Shown one piece after another: positions 1-8,686 of a stretch of 64,000 nt of DNA. A program made the translations under genes and the position numbers. A model generated the notes under the pieces. The model was not told where the DNA came from. It was given only the letters and a program-made list of their open reading frames with translations, and made no database searches. Every line of letters starts with the position of its first letter. Position 1 is the first letter of the stretch. The DNA comes from an uncultured Bacteroidia bacterium (GTDB lineage Bacteria > Bacteroidota > Bacteroidia > Bacteroidales > F082), in NCBI GenBank assembly GCA_902774365.1, contig CACYHX010000001.1, positions 62,001 through 126,000 of the forward strand. The letters run 5' to 3'.

Positions 1-808
1 TCACTTGCGTCATAATGGAAGAAACACTATTTGAAGCCAGCTTTTCGGTACCATGCGCTTTAGAATAGTAACCCATGGTTGTAGGATTATAAACTTTTCC
101 GATCAACAATCCTTGTATTTGCTGGCCAAAACTATTCAGCAGGTGAGTCAAAAACATATAAAACCCAAAACTAAATAGTTCTTTAAATGACTTCCAAGAA
201 AAAACCAACGCCGGCCTCCACTTCAGATAAAACCAAAAAACCAGTGCTGGAATAGCCGCAGTTATCAAGTTTTGTGTAACTAGTGCCCATACCCCAAAAC
301 CTTTATAAGCCAAAAAGATGGTAATACCAAGAGAAATAAGTGATGTGACGAGGGTAACTATGGATAAAATCTTGAAATTTAAGCTTTTCCTTAATTGATT
401 CTTTTGGATAATATTAAATGAATATATAAACAACACAAGACCTTGCACACGTAACACCGAGCATAATAATGGAATTTTATAAAAACGAGCAATAGCAGGT
501 GCAGAAAAGAACAATATGGTATACATCAACACTGCCATGCCTAAATTCCAATAGAAAATGGTGGAATAGTCCTCTTGAGTAGGTCGCTTTTTTTGAATCA
601 AAGCTGCACCAAATCCTCCGTCGATGAAAGATTCCGCAAGTACCATGAAAATGGATAACATACCTATGCAGCCATAATCGTAGGGCGTAAGCAGTCGAGC
701 CAAAATAATACCCGAGATAAAGGATATGCCCATACCCATAAACCTCTGGATAGAAGTCCATACCATACCAGAGGCGGCTTTTTGCTTTAGGTTTTGTTCA
801 TTTGCCAT
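1..808 (-). CDS. Wzx-type polysaccharide flippase (5' part; runs off the window)
   Basis: Reading frame open from an ATG at 808 down to base 1, 269 codons, no stop, so the gene is cut by the window edge. The N-terminus (MANEQNLKQKAASG, then a run of hydrophobic segments with GxxLARLLTPYDYG near residue 40) is typical of the WzxC-like lipopolysaccharide/capsule exporters of the MOP superfamily, which flip undecaprenyl-linked repeat units across the inner membrane. At least five membrane segments are visible. It lies 7 bp after the stop of the octopine-dehydrogenase-like gene and is the last gene seen of the minus-strand polysaccharide operon. Family assignment is from recognisable motifs; the substrate is unknown. 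Confidence 0.85.
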   Translation of the reverse strand, partial: MANEQNLKQKAASGMVWTSIQRFMGMGISFISGIILARLLTPYDYGCIGMLSIFMVLAESFIDGGFGAALIQKKRPTQEDYSTIFYWNLGMAVLMYTILFFSAPAIARFYKIPLLCSVLRVQGLVLFIYSFNIIQKNQLRKSLNFKILSIVTLVTSLISLGITIFLAYKGFGVWALVTQNLITAAIPALVFWFYLKWRPALVFSWKSFKELFSFGFYMFLTHLLNSFGQQIQGLLIGKVYNPTTMGYYSKAHGTEKLASNSVSSIMTQV

Positions 809-815
809 AAAACCG

Positions 816-1904
816 TTACTCTGTTATAGCCTTTTTAATATCCTCGATAGCCACATCATCTTTTCCAAGTAGATATTGAATAGTTCTAGCACCAGATTTC
901 AAATCCTTGTTCAACAGAGCAGAGGCTAAGGACATTATGCCTTCCTGTATAGACGTGTCCACTCCTAGCAATTTAGCTACGGAAACATATAGCCCCAAGC
1001 CCATCGGAACGTCCTCTAACAAATAACGATGGTTGATGAACGACGGACCTTTGTTGCTCGAGTCGGCAAACGAGCGGAACACGGCCATGGCATCGATGTT
1101 CAAGTCCTCCTCGTTGCGCCATTTTGCGGCCTCGAAGTAATCCAACGGCTCGCAATCGAAAGCTTGTAGCACCTTATTCTTCTGTACATCAAAAGCTTTG
1201 ATAACGTTTACCACAGATGGTGTGAATGCTTCGCGGTACATCCAAAACTCTCCATTGCTGTATTCGATGCGCGAAGCGGAGAACAAGATGCCAATGGGAT
1301 GCACGATCATGTTCGGGTTATGGAACGCCGACTCAAGAATATGCTTGCGAGCGTACCTCGTGTTGTCGAAACACTTGGAAAGCATGTCAATGACTGATTG
1401 AGTCTTGGCGACCGGCAACACGGAAATGGCATTCCTGGGATTGTAAAACGAGATCCTTACATATTCGTTGTTGACGATGCGACCGTTGTAGGCCGTGGTT
1501 TCCCACTCACTATAAGTCACATCCTTGTCGATGTATTTCCTGAAAATAAGGCTACCCATATACCCAGGCACAAGGATGATGGTTTGGCCATCCCTGACAT
1601 GAGGTGCAATCAATTGGGCGACAAACTCATGCTGAAGTGTTGTCGTGGTCACCATGATGACATCTCCAAATCCGATAGCATCTTTAACATTGCGGGTAAT
1701 CATAGCGGGTTTCACAACATATTCCCTACCATAGCCTTGAATAGTGTCGTCCTTAACTTTGAAGCTTTTTTCTTCTTGGATAATGTCAAAATATCTTCCA
1801 TTGGTATTAGAAGTCTTCAACAAAGCCACCTTGTGGCCTTTTTCGTATAATTTGGCGGCGTGGATAAGACCTGAATTGCCGCAGCCAATAATGGTAAATT
1901 TCAT
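816..1904 (-). CDS. NAD/NADP octopine/nopaline dehydrogenase family protein
   Basis: 362 residues. An N-terminal Rossmann fold (IIGCGNSGLIHA, residues 5-16) is followed by the all-helical catalytic domain of the octopine/nopaline dehydrogenase family, with the characteristic FHNPNMIVHP at about 194-203. Family members reductively join an amino group to a 2-keto acid (opine formation); relatives in surface-polysaccharide clusters are poorly characterised. It sits between the sugar-transfer ATP-grasp gene and the flippase, so it may act on a sugar or amino-acid substituent before export. That role is inference. Fold assignment is firm, substrate unknown. Confidence 0.82.
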   Translation of the reverse strand: MKFTIIGCGNSGLIHAAKLYEKGHKVALLKTSNTNGRYFDIIQEEKSFKVKDDTIQGYGREYVVKPAMITRNVKDAIGFGDVIMVTTTTLQHEFVAQLIAPHVRDGQTIILVPGYMGSLIFRKYIDKDVTYSEWETTAYNGRIVNNEYVRISFYNPRNAISVLPVAKTQSVIDMLSKCFDNTRYARKHILESAFHNPNMIVHPIGILFSASRIEYSNGEFWMYREAFTPSVVNVIKAFDVQKNKVLQAFDCEPLDYFEAAKWRNEEDLNIDAMAVFRSFADSSNKGPSFINHRYLLEDVPMGLGLYVSVAKLLGVDTSIQEGIMSLASALLNKDLKSGARTIQYLLGKDDVAIEDIKKAITE

Positions 1905-1937
1905 ATATTTAAAAGTTTATGCAATTCTTATAACCTG

Positions 1938-3020
1938 TTAAACATCTCCAACTAATTCATGAAACTCTCTACGAACACCAATCTGGCTTGCTGTCTGTTG
2001 CCCTAGTAACTGTCCCCAGTTGCCTTCTATCACCACCCAACCATCATCAGTGAGAGCAAAATCCCAAGCCACATAAATATGTTTGTTGAACACCTTCCGG
2101 TGAAGTTCTTCCACCGTTTTCAATAGTTCATCCCATCTCGGCACTTGCCAACCTTTGAATGTTAGTCCACAATCCGGATGTTTATCGAAATGGTTATAAT
2201 GTTCATCAATTCCATCGCTAGTGACAACGCCCGTCTTGGGATCGACAGTAACCACAATGCCTCCTTGACCCGCATTATCCACAATGGCACCTTTCTTGCC
2301 CACACGCATACGTGTCCAAATGACAGTAAACTTTCCATCACGCAAGAATGAGGGGATACGTATTGTATTCACCGAAGTCACGTTCCATTGGGCCATCTCC
2401 GAACTTTGTTGGATGCGTTCTTCCACCATCCAGGAAGCACCTTCAATTAAAAGTTCCTTACAGTAACTGGCTGCGTTGTCATCGTCAATATATAAATATA
2501 CATGTGTACCCTTGCCTTTTGAGCCTTCAAGAGGTTTGATGAACGCCTCGCCATGTTTTTTCACAAAAGCAGCAAAAGCGTCCGACTGCTCCACCGAATC
2601 AAGTTTCATGACCTCACGCTTGAAATAAGGTTTTGCCAGTTGGTAGAAATTGTACTTGTTGTTAATCTCGTTTTGGAAATTCGCCAAACCAGACACACGA
2701 ACCAAAGTTAAAGTGCGGTCTGTGTCAGTTTCGAAAGACATACGTCCCGCATCATCCCTGTCTTTGAATTTGAACAAAAAATACTCATACGGCAGAGCTT
2801 GATAACGGTACCAGCATCTGATAATATCATTAGTCAAGCACTTGACATAATGCCTATCTGCCTTTTCTTCGGGTGTTAAATTCTCATCGAATGCTTCCTT
2901 TAATGATTCGCTGAAAATCTGACCATAGATGCCGACTGGGGAATCCATTGATCTCAACTTAAAACACCATACCCGTATAAACATGGGTGTGTGATTGAAG
3001 ATTTTGCTTACTATTCTCAT
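1938..3020 (-). CDS. Sugar-transfer associated ATP-grasp protein
   Basis: 360 residues resembling the sugar-transfer associated ATP-grasp family common in capsule and O-antigen clusters. The ATP-grasp core is visible: a lysine and glycine-rich lid (IKPLEGSKGKGT, about 161-172), an ERI segment near 201-203, and a C-terminal metal-binding EGNWG motif. ATP-grasp enzymes form amide or thioester bonds through acyl-phosphates, so it may ligate a carboxylate to an amino group on the glycan. Its start overlaps the MmgE/PrpD stop by 4 bp (ATGA), indicating translational coupling. The substrate is not predictable from sequence. Confidence 0.8.
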   Translation of the reverse strand: MRIVSKIFNHTPMFIRVWCFKLRSMDSPVGIYGQIFSESLKEAFDENLTPEEKADRHYVKCLTNDIIRCWYRYQALPYEYFLFKFKDRDDAGRMSFETDTDRTLTLVRVSGLANFQNEINNKYNFYQLAKPYFKREVMKLDSVEQSDAFAAFVKKHGEAFIKPLEGSKGKGTHVYLYIDDDNAASYCKELLIEGASWMVEERIQQSSEMAQWNVTSVNTIRIPSFLRDGKFTVIWTRMRVGKKGAIVDNAGQGGIVVTVDPKTGVVTSDGIDEHYNHFDKHPDCGLTFKGWQVPRWDELLKTVEELHRKVFNKHIYVAWDFALTDDGWVVIEGNWGQLLGQQTASQIGVRREFHELVGDV

Positions 3021-4321
3021 GGTCTATCAAGTAACATACTCATGAAACTGTTAGTGTTGTTTTGAAGTAAGTGTGAGGCTTTTTGCTTTAGTTCTTCAAA
3101 ATCAATTAGGTTTTCAGGTTCGCCTTTAGGGTAGAGCACTGTGTCTTCCAACTCTTTTCCGTCTTTTAGTCGAATAACAACTCTCGCACCACGAACTGTT
3201 GGTGACTGGGCGGTGAGTTGCTCATCTTCAATAACATTGACTTTGCTCATCAGCCCAATTATATCGGAATTGTGCAAATTGTCTTCATTGAAATCTTCAA
3301 ACCCCGCATTGCCTTTAACTATGCCCAAAGCAACGCTATATGGAGTGCTCAATTTGGCAGAACTGATACCCTGTATTTTAGTATGGTCATGTCCCCCTAC
3401 AGCCAATTTATAAGTGTACACCTCCACCTTGTCCACTTGCTCGGGATGGAGGTTGATATCATTGCGTATAGCAATAGCAGCTTCAATGGCAGGATGGCAA
3501 TGACGGCAGGCCGCATACAGCTTTTGATAGATGCCTTCAATGCAATAGTTTTCATTGCCGAAGTCGGTCAAATGCTCGAAGTTTGGAGTGTCCGTCAAAA
3601 CTGAAAGAAATCCGCGTTTACCACCTAAGATGTCATCAGGGCCTGTCAAAGCCATTCCTCCCATCAAGGCTGCGACAACACCATCCATTGCAGCTCGGCC
3701 CAAATTATAAGGCTTCAATTCAGATGCTTCTTCTTGGATTTCCAACACGCCTGCAGCACTGGTCACGGCACAAGTCAATGTGGATTTGATTTGTTCTTTG
3801 TTAAATCCACAAGCGAATGCCACACCCATGGCCGAACCTATCGTCCCACAAGTACCTGAAACATGGTAGCCTCTTACTTTGTGTCCAGGTTGCAAGGCGC
3901 AGGCACAACGCACGGCAGCCTCATAGCCTATTACCATACCTTTCAGAATGTCATCCTTGCCCAACTGTTCTTGCTCGGCCACCGCTAGAATAGCCGAGTT
4001 GATGGAAGCGCCCAAATGAATCATTCCCATGCGATGACCGTCGTCCAATTCAAGCACATGAGCACAAAAACCATTCAGTAAGGCAGCATTTAATACTGCT
4101 GTCTTGTAATCTGTCCCAAAAACAGAACACACACCATTTTCATTGGTCAGCTTACTAAAAAAGTCAGCGTGCTGTTGTTGCAAATATCTGGATCCGCCCA
4201 CCACAACACCAAAGTAATCCAAGAGGCATTTCTTCGCCTGCTGAATCACCTTTTCAGGTATTGCTTGTGATTTGGCGACAAGGCCATCAACAAAAAACTC
4301 TGTAATATTTTGATTCATCAC
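3017..4321 (-). CDS. MmgE/PrpD family protein
   Basis: 434 residues, normal length for MmgE/PrpD. The N-terminal helical domain carries the DYFGVVVGG stretch (about 35-43) and a central GYEAAVR segment (about 128-134), both typical. Known members include 2-methylcitrate dehydratase, cis-aconitate decarboxylase and iminodisuccinate epimerase, all acting on small di- or tricarboxylic acids. It overlaps its neighbours by 4 bp on both sides (4318-4321 and 3017-3020), so it is embedded in the carboxylate cluster. A PrpD-family enzyme inside a capsule operon is unusual. The exact reaction cannot be assigned. Confidence 0.85.
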   Translation of the reverse strand: MMNQNITEFFVDGLVAKSQAIPEKVIQQAKKCLLDYFGVVVGGSRYLQQQHADFFSKLTNENGVCSVFGTDYKTAVLNAALLNGFCAHVLELDDGHRMGMIHLGASINSAILAVAEQEQLGKDDILKGMVIGYEAAVRCACALQPGHKVRGYHVSGTCGTIGSAMGVAFACGFNKEQIKSTLTCAVTSAAGVLEIQEEASELKPYNLGRAAMDGVVAALMGGMALTGPDDILGGKRGFLSVLTDTPNFEHLTDFGNENYCIEGIYQKLYAACRHCHPAIEAAIAIRNDINLHPEQVDKVEVYTYKLAVGGHDHTKIQGISSAKLSTPYSVALGIVKGNAGFEDFNEDNLHNSDIIGLMSKVNVIEDEQLTAQSPTVRGARVVIRLKDGKELEDTVLYPKGEPENLIDFEELKQKASHLLQNNTNSFMSMLLDRP

Positions 4322-5289
4322 AATATTCTTTTTCCTTCTATTTCAGAAAGCCTTCCTTGCTCAAAAGCCTCAATATTCTCCATGGCACCTACCATCATAG
4401 CCTCAAATGCCTCATAACTAAGACCTCCGATATGCGGTGTAAGGATAACATTGTCCAATTCAGTTAATTTGTACCCTTCTTTTATGGGTTCTTCATAATG
4501 TGTATCGAGTGCTGCTGCTCGAATATGGCCTGACTTTATAGAATCATACAGGTCATCTGGATTGATGAGTTTGCCACGGGCGGTATTGACGATGACAACT
4601 CCATACTTCATCATTGCCAATGTACGCTGATTGAGTATTTCAGTATTTTCCCTGGTCAATGGACAATGAAAACTGAGAATGTCAGCCTGCGGGAGCATAG
4701 CTTCAAAACTATCGAAATAGGTCAACCCCATCTTTTTTTCCACATCCTTTGATTGGCGGAAAACATCTGTATAGACTACCTTAGCGCCAAAAGCCTGTAA
4801 CATTTGCGCAACCAAGCGGCCAATATTACCCATACCCACCAAAGCCACTGTTTTATCTTTCAGCTCATGAGTGCTCACACCTGTAAGCTGTTTTTTCCAA
4901 ATGCCTTCATGCATCTGGCGATTGATTTGTGGCAATCGTTTCAAGCAAGCCAAAATGAGGGTTAGCGTATGTTCCGCCACACTCTGGGCATTCACACCAG
5001 CATTCACATAAACTGGAATGTTGTGCCTGCGGATAGCATCCAAGTCGAGCATTTCTGTACCTACGCCCGTGCGTTGAATCATTTTCAGATATTTTGCAAC
5101 AGAAAGCACGTCTTCATCAATAGGTAATCGACCACTCACTAAGAAATAATCAGCGTCTACGACTTCCTTGACGAGTTGTTCATAGGTCGATTCATCCAAT
5201 GTCTTTACGATAAAACCATCTGGACAAGACTTTTGGAGTATTTCCAACGGCAAACCAGTATATTTTGCAGTATGTAAAATCTTAGGCAT
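4318..5289 (-). CDS. D-isomer-specific 2-hydroxyacid dehydrogenase
   Basis: 323 residues, phosphoglycerate-dehydrogenase-like. The NAD-binding loop VGMGNIGRL lies near 151-159. The catalytic triad is visible as Arg in NTARGKL, Glu in the EEP segment and His in LTPHIGG. Such enzymes interconvert 2-hydroxy acids and 2-keto acids. The gene is coupled by 4 bp to the MmgE/PrpD gene and follows the tartrate/fumarate hydratase pair by 3 bp. A keto acid made here could feed the octopine-dehydrogenase-like enzyme downstream, but that link is inference. Confidence 0.88.
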   Translation of the reverse strand: MPKILHTAKYTGLPLEILQKSCPDGFIVKTLDESTYEQLVKEVVDADYFLVSGRLPIDEDVLSVAKYLKMIQRTGVGTEMLDLDAIRRHNIPVYVNAGVNAQSVAEHTLTLILACLKRLPQINRQMHEGIWKKQLTGVSTHELKDKTVALVGMGNIGRLVAQMLQAFGAKVVYTDVFRQSKDVEKKMGLTYFDSFEAMLPQADILSFHCPLTRENTEILNQRTLAMMKYGVVIVNTARGKLINPDDLYDSIKSGHIRAAALDTHYEEPIKEGYKLTELDNVILTPHIGGLSYEAFEAMMVGAMENIEAFEQGRLSEIEGKRIL

Positions 5290-5292
5290 AGT

Positions 5293-6138
5293 TTACAATT
5301 CTACGGTTGCTCTTCTTGGTTCAAAACAGCAACAAGGTCTCAAAGCAACAATGCGCACACCGCTTGCACGCTGAGGCCCAACTTTTGCAAATGTCGCCAA
5401 AACGCTGTGTTTTCCTCCCAATCCGAGAGGGCCAATACCAGCTTCATTCACTTTTTCGGTGATTCGCTTCTCAAAGTCAGACTGTTTGCTGAAGTCACCG
5501 TAAACCATGGCCTCCATCATCAGACTTGTAGCTTCGAATTGGGAACGGCCAATGCCCACAGCCAAAACACAAGGGCTGCAGCCCAATTTGGAAACACCTT
5601 CTTTGGCACGGTTTACTATTTCTTCAATCACGACATCCACACTGTGCTTATGAAATACTCGTTGTGTAATCCCACGGATGGCAGGACCACCACCGAGCAT
5701 CAGCACGGTGAGGCGCAGCACATCCTCCTCGACGGGTTTTATTAATATTGGTGATGGCATCAATGCGCCACTATCCTCGTTCAAGCCACCGCTTTGGTCA
5801 ATACGGGCATAGTCGTCACCTTTGATGGCCATGGGACGACCGGGAAGTTTGCGCAAGCCGAGGGCTACGCCTTTCTTAATTTGCTTAAGCAGTTCGCCTG
5901 TAACACTACGGTTCGGTCCCACCTCAAGGAACAAATGCGGAATGCCTGTGTCATCACACAAGGGGCTTCTCCGTTCTTCGGCAACCATGGCATTATCCAA
6001 CACTTGTTGCATCACCCAGCATGATTGCACGTTCGCTTCATCGGCAATGGCCTTGCGATAGGCTTCTTTCTGGTCATCACGAAAGGTGGAACCTGCACGG
6101 ACGAGGCAATCGGCTACTTTTTCTTCGATGTTAGTCAT
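5293..6138 (-). CDS. Fumarate hydratase / L(+)-tartrate dehydratase alpha subunit
   Basis: I place the start at the ATG at 6138 (MTNIEEKV): it overlaps the beta-subunit stop by 8 bp and has GGAG about 9 bases upstream. The longer frame to 6165 only adds MQLRKENPS. The product is 281 residues, the usual size for the iron-sulfur subunit of two-subunit class I hydratases. The three cluster cysteines are in LCDDTGIP, GCSPCVLAVGIG and the C-terminal RPCCCFEP. Family members hydrate or dehydrate fumarate, mesaconate or tartrate. Here the beta subunit gene precedes the alpha gene. The substrate is unknown; the neighbours suggest a biosynthetic rather than TCA role. Confidence 0.85.
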   Translation of the reverse strand: MTNIEEKVADCLVRAGSTFRDDQKEAYRKAIADEANVQSCWVMQQVLDNAMVAEERRSPLCDDTGIPHLFLEVGPNRSVTGELLKQIKKGVALGLRKLPGRPMAIKGDDYARIDQSGGLNEDSGALMPSPILIKPVEEDVLRLTVLMLGGGPAIRGITQRVFHKHSVDVVIEEIVNRAKEGVSKLGCSPCVLAVGIGRSQFEATSLMMEAMVYGDFSKQSDFEKRITEKVNEAGIGPLGLGGKHSVLATFAKVGPQRASGVRIVALRPCCCFEPRRATVEL

Positions 6139-6637
6139 AGATGGATTCTCCTTTCGCAGCTGCAATGATAGCCTGATACTTGACCACTTTCAACCTATTG
6201 AACGCCTCCATACCCAATTCGGGGAAAGCCACAACTTCTTGTTCCACCGTCTGGCTGCCCAATAAGGCGGTCACTGGCGGAATGATAGCGAAAACTGCAT
6301 TTTGTTCCGCCAAGGCTTTTACGGTTTCTTTTGAAATGGCGCCTTTGCCGAGATGCATCTTCACGCCGTGTTTCGACAATGGTTCAAAAGTGCATTCTAT
6401 CTCCACCTTGTTGCTTGAGGTCGGACCAACCCCTGCTGGACTGACTGCTGTATGGAAAATGACTGCACCCTGCAGGTCGATGCCCAAATCATTCAAGGTC
6501 CCTTCTTCAGCAGCTTTCACAATCTTGGGAAGCACTGCATCACGACCAGTATAAATGTAACCTGTGATAGTCACCACATCGCCAACATTAAGTCGGCGGA
6601 TGACTTCCTCACTCAATGGTGTAGTTAAATCAATCAT
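6131..6637 (-). CDS. Fumarate hydratase / L(+)-tartrate dehydratase beta subunit
   Basis: 168 residues, a little shorter than typical TtdB or class I fumarase C-terminal domains. Recognisable parts are LNVGDVVTITGYIYTGRDA near the N-terminus, AVSPAGVGPTSSNK near 66-79, and the LGKGAIS loop. It supplies the non-iron-sulfur half of the hydratase active site and should pair with the alpha subunit encoded directly after it. Its start overlaps the stop of the HpcH/HpaI gene by 4 bp. It is part of the tightly packed carboxylate cluster. Confidence 0.84.
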   Translation of the reverse strand: MIDLTTPLSEEVIRRLNVGDVVTITGYIYTGRDAVLPKIVKAAEEGTLNDLGIDLQGAVIFHTAVSPAGVGPTSSNKVEIECTFEPLSKHGVKMHLGKGAISKETVKALAEQNAVFAIIPPVTALLGSQTVEQEVVAFPELGMEAFNRLKVVKYQAIIAAAKGESIYD

Positions 6638-7773
6638 TGCACGCCAAACAAATTGATGTATTCCGCTTCATTTTCAATCACTCCGTATGCCTCAGCACGC
6701 ATCATGATGCGCTCAGCCCAAGCTTTGTGAGGCCCTATCTCATTCATACCCTTAGTACCTTTTATCACTCCACCAGAAGTATGCTGAATCTGATAGGCAT
6801 CGTCATATTCATCTTTGGTAACCGCCAACATGCCATTGATATAATTAAGGTGCGATGGATGAATGCAGGTCTTACCCATGAAGCCATTGGCTTGGTCAAG
6901 CACCAATTCACGCATCAACCCATCCACAGCATCGTTCACAATGGCCTTGCGTTTCAAAAGTGTCTGTTGAAGGTCGACCTTTGGCAATTCTTCCATGCCT
7001 TTCATCCGCTTATTTACGCGGAAGTACTCCCACACAGGGCCGCTAACCGTATAGTCGTTGTTGCGAGTAAACACATTGAGAATGTCCATCAGACAGTTCG
7101 ATACGGTCATGATGTCGTATATGGTATAGTTGATGCCACGACGTACACCGAAGCAACTGGAGAAGTCAGTACCGCCCACGCGCACGTTCAATACAAGGTT
7201 CTTGTTCTGGTCAAGCACCCGCTTAATGGCTATCAGTTCGTCCAAACGGCTCTCTTTGAAGGCCACTCGAGCATCCTCGATAATAGGCATACCATACAAC
7301 ACTTCACCGGCACGCTCATTGATGTCTGCCAAATGATCCATATAGGCTGCGGCGTTGAGGCTGTTGAATTTGGGAAAGTTGAAACCCGTGATGTAAGGAA
7401 CCGTCTCGATAGGCAGCAACTTCACAAAGTGCTTGAACTGCTCCACGTTGCGTACACGGAAGAAGATGAGAGGGATGTCCTCGTAGGCCAACTCCTTGCT
7501 CTCCACTTTTTGGCTCAAGGTTTCCAGCACACGAATGCAGTTCTGCTCAGCAGCAGGAACATCCTCTTCCTTACAAGCATCCTCAAAGCACATCACCATT
7601 GAGGTGAGACCGGGATATTTCTTGTCAATAATAGCTTGAGCAAAGTCCTTGGTGCCGGGCATATACATGGTGGCACCCAAACAGTATTGCAGCAGGCTAC
7701 GATCAGTGTACTTGTTAAAGTCTATTGGTTCTTTAACAAACTTATAAGAAGGATTGTATTGATGATGCTTCAT
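6634..7773 (-). CDS. HpcH/HpaI aldolase / citrate lyase-like C-C bond lyase
   Basis: 379 residues, TIM-barrel lyase of the HpcH/HpaI/CitE superfamily, resembling the C-C bond lyase branch known from tellurite-type biosynthetic operons. Visible motifs are MYMPGTKDFAQ (about 36-46), MVMCFEDA (about 59-66, acidic metal ligands) and NVRVGGTDFSS near 197-207. These enzymes cleave or form carbon-carbon bonds in malyl-, citramalyl- or dihydroxyacid-type substrates using Mg. Downstream hydratase and dehydrogenase genes overlap or nearly overlap it, so the set probably works as one pathway. No product can be named. Confidence 0.82.
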   Translation of the reverse strand: MKHHQYNPSYKFVKEPIDFNKYTDRSLLQYCLGATMYMPGTKDFAQAIIDKKYPGLTSMVMCFEDACKEEDVPAAEQNCIRVLETLSQKVESKELAYEDIPLIFFRVRNVEQFKHFVKLLPIETVPYITGFNFPKFNSLNAAAYMDHLADINERAGEVLYGMPIIEDARVAFKESRLDELIAIKRVLDQNKNLVLNVRVGGTDFSSCFGVRRGINYTIYDIMTVSNCLMDILNVFTRNNDYTVSGPVWEYFRVNKRMKGMEELPKVDLQQTLLKRKAIVNDAVDGLMRELVLDQANGFMGKTCIHPSHLNYINGMLAVTKDEYDDAYQIQHTSGGVIKGTKGMNEIGPHKAWAERIMMRAEAYGVIENEAEYINLFGVQ

Positions 7774-7778
7774 CTCGA

Positions 7779-8675
7779 TTATTTAGGCGAAACAATAGCT
7801 TCAGGATAATAAGTATCAATGACTCGTTTTACAAGAGAGACTTGTTTGGCACGCTGTTTAGCTTCTTTCTCAGTAGTGTCGTAGCTATGGTTAGCCGCAA
7901 CCGAACCACCCGTTTTCAGATATACCGGAGCGGCCACACGGATGAAGTCTGGCACCTCATAATGGCGAATGAAGCCTCCAGATGATTTCGGGTTTTCCGT
8001 ATGCAAGTCAATCGGCACATCAATGGCGGCTCGCATGGCAGCCAACATCTGCACTTGGATGTCGCGCACAGGGTTGATACTATCAGCACCCAAAGTCTCT
8101 AACACATGAGCAGAGCAAGGGTTGCCATGGCCACTGTGTGCACTCACTTTGAAGTGGCAGTCAGCAGGGATGAAACCTTTATTACGAGCTTCACCTAAAG
8201 CCCAAAGGAGTCCTTCGTCATAAATCAGGAATCCACGCACACCCAAGCGCGCACCACGACGAATCTCCTCAATGCCACGGACAATCTGCTCCTCGCCACG
8301 AAGGCGGTAACCCATACGTTGGCCTTCCTCGGTTTTCACTGAAGCGGAAGTGTCGGTAGTGGCGCGAGGACCGCAAGCCAACACGAGCTGCACGTTCCAT
8401 TTCTTGGCATATTCCACCATCTTTAAGATTTCGTCATCCGTAAGGAACATAATTCCCTTCGTCTGAGTGACACGATGGATTTGGATACCATATTCATCCA
8501 AAGCCTCAAGCAAGGCTTTCATCGGTCCAGGTCCCTGGATGCCAGGAACTTCAAAACGATACTGGCCTCCATCGGAGAAGCGTTTTTCTGATGTCGGCAA
8601 ATCGTATAGGTCGCCGCCCGGCATCCCTATACTTTCAAGAAACGCACGCGTTTCCGGCATAGTGTAGTATTTCAT
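7779..8675 (-). CDS. Conserved TIM-barrel protein, function unknown (U32-peptidase-like annotation likely)
   Basis: 298 residues with no frame defects. Repeating beta-alpha pattern and polar loops (HRVTQTKGIMFL, ACGPRATTDTSAS, HFKVSAHSGHGNPCSA, IDLHTENPKSSGGF) suggest a TIM barrel with a conserved polar active site. Similar proteins are often labelled U32 family peptidase, but I do not see the classical U32 cysteine signature, so peptidase activity is doubtful. It lies 5 bp upstream of the HpcH/HpaI lyase and 11 bp downstream of an ATP-grasp gene, which suggests a role in the same small-molecule pathway. Confidence 0.7.
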   Translation of the reverse strand: MKYYTMPETRAFLESIGMPGGDLYDLPTSEKRFSDGGQYRFEVPGIQGPGPMKALLEALDEYGIQIHRVTQTKGIMFLTDDEILKMVEYAKKWNVQLVLACGPRATTDTSASVKTEEGQRMGYRLRGEEQIVRGIEEIRRGARLGVRGFLIYDEGLLWALGEARNKGFIPADCHFKVSAHSGHGNPCSAHVLETLGADSINPVRDIQVQMLAAMRAAIDVPIDLHTENPKSSGGFIRHYEVPDFIRVAAPVYLKTGGSVAANHSYDTTEKEAKQRAKQVSLVKRVIDTYYPEAIVSPK

Positions 8676-8686
8676 AACAATAGTAT

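Noticed and set aside
477-761. 94-residue minus-strand frame
   Set aside because: It is a shadow of the flippase gene, whose correct frame runs from 808 to the window edge with clear membrane segments.
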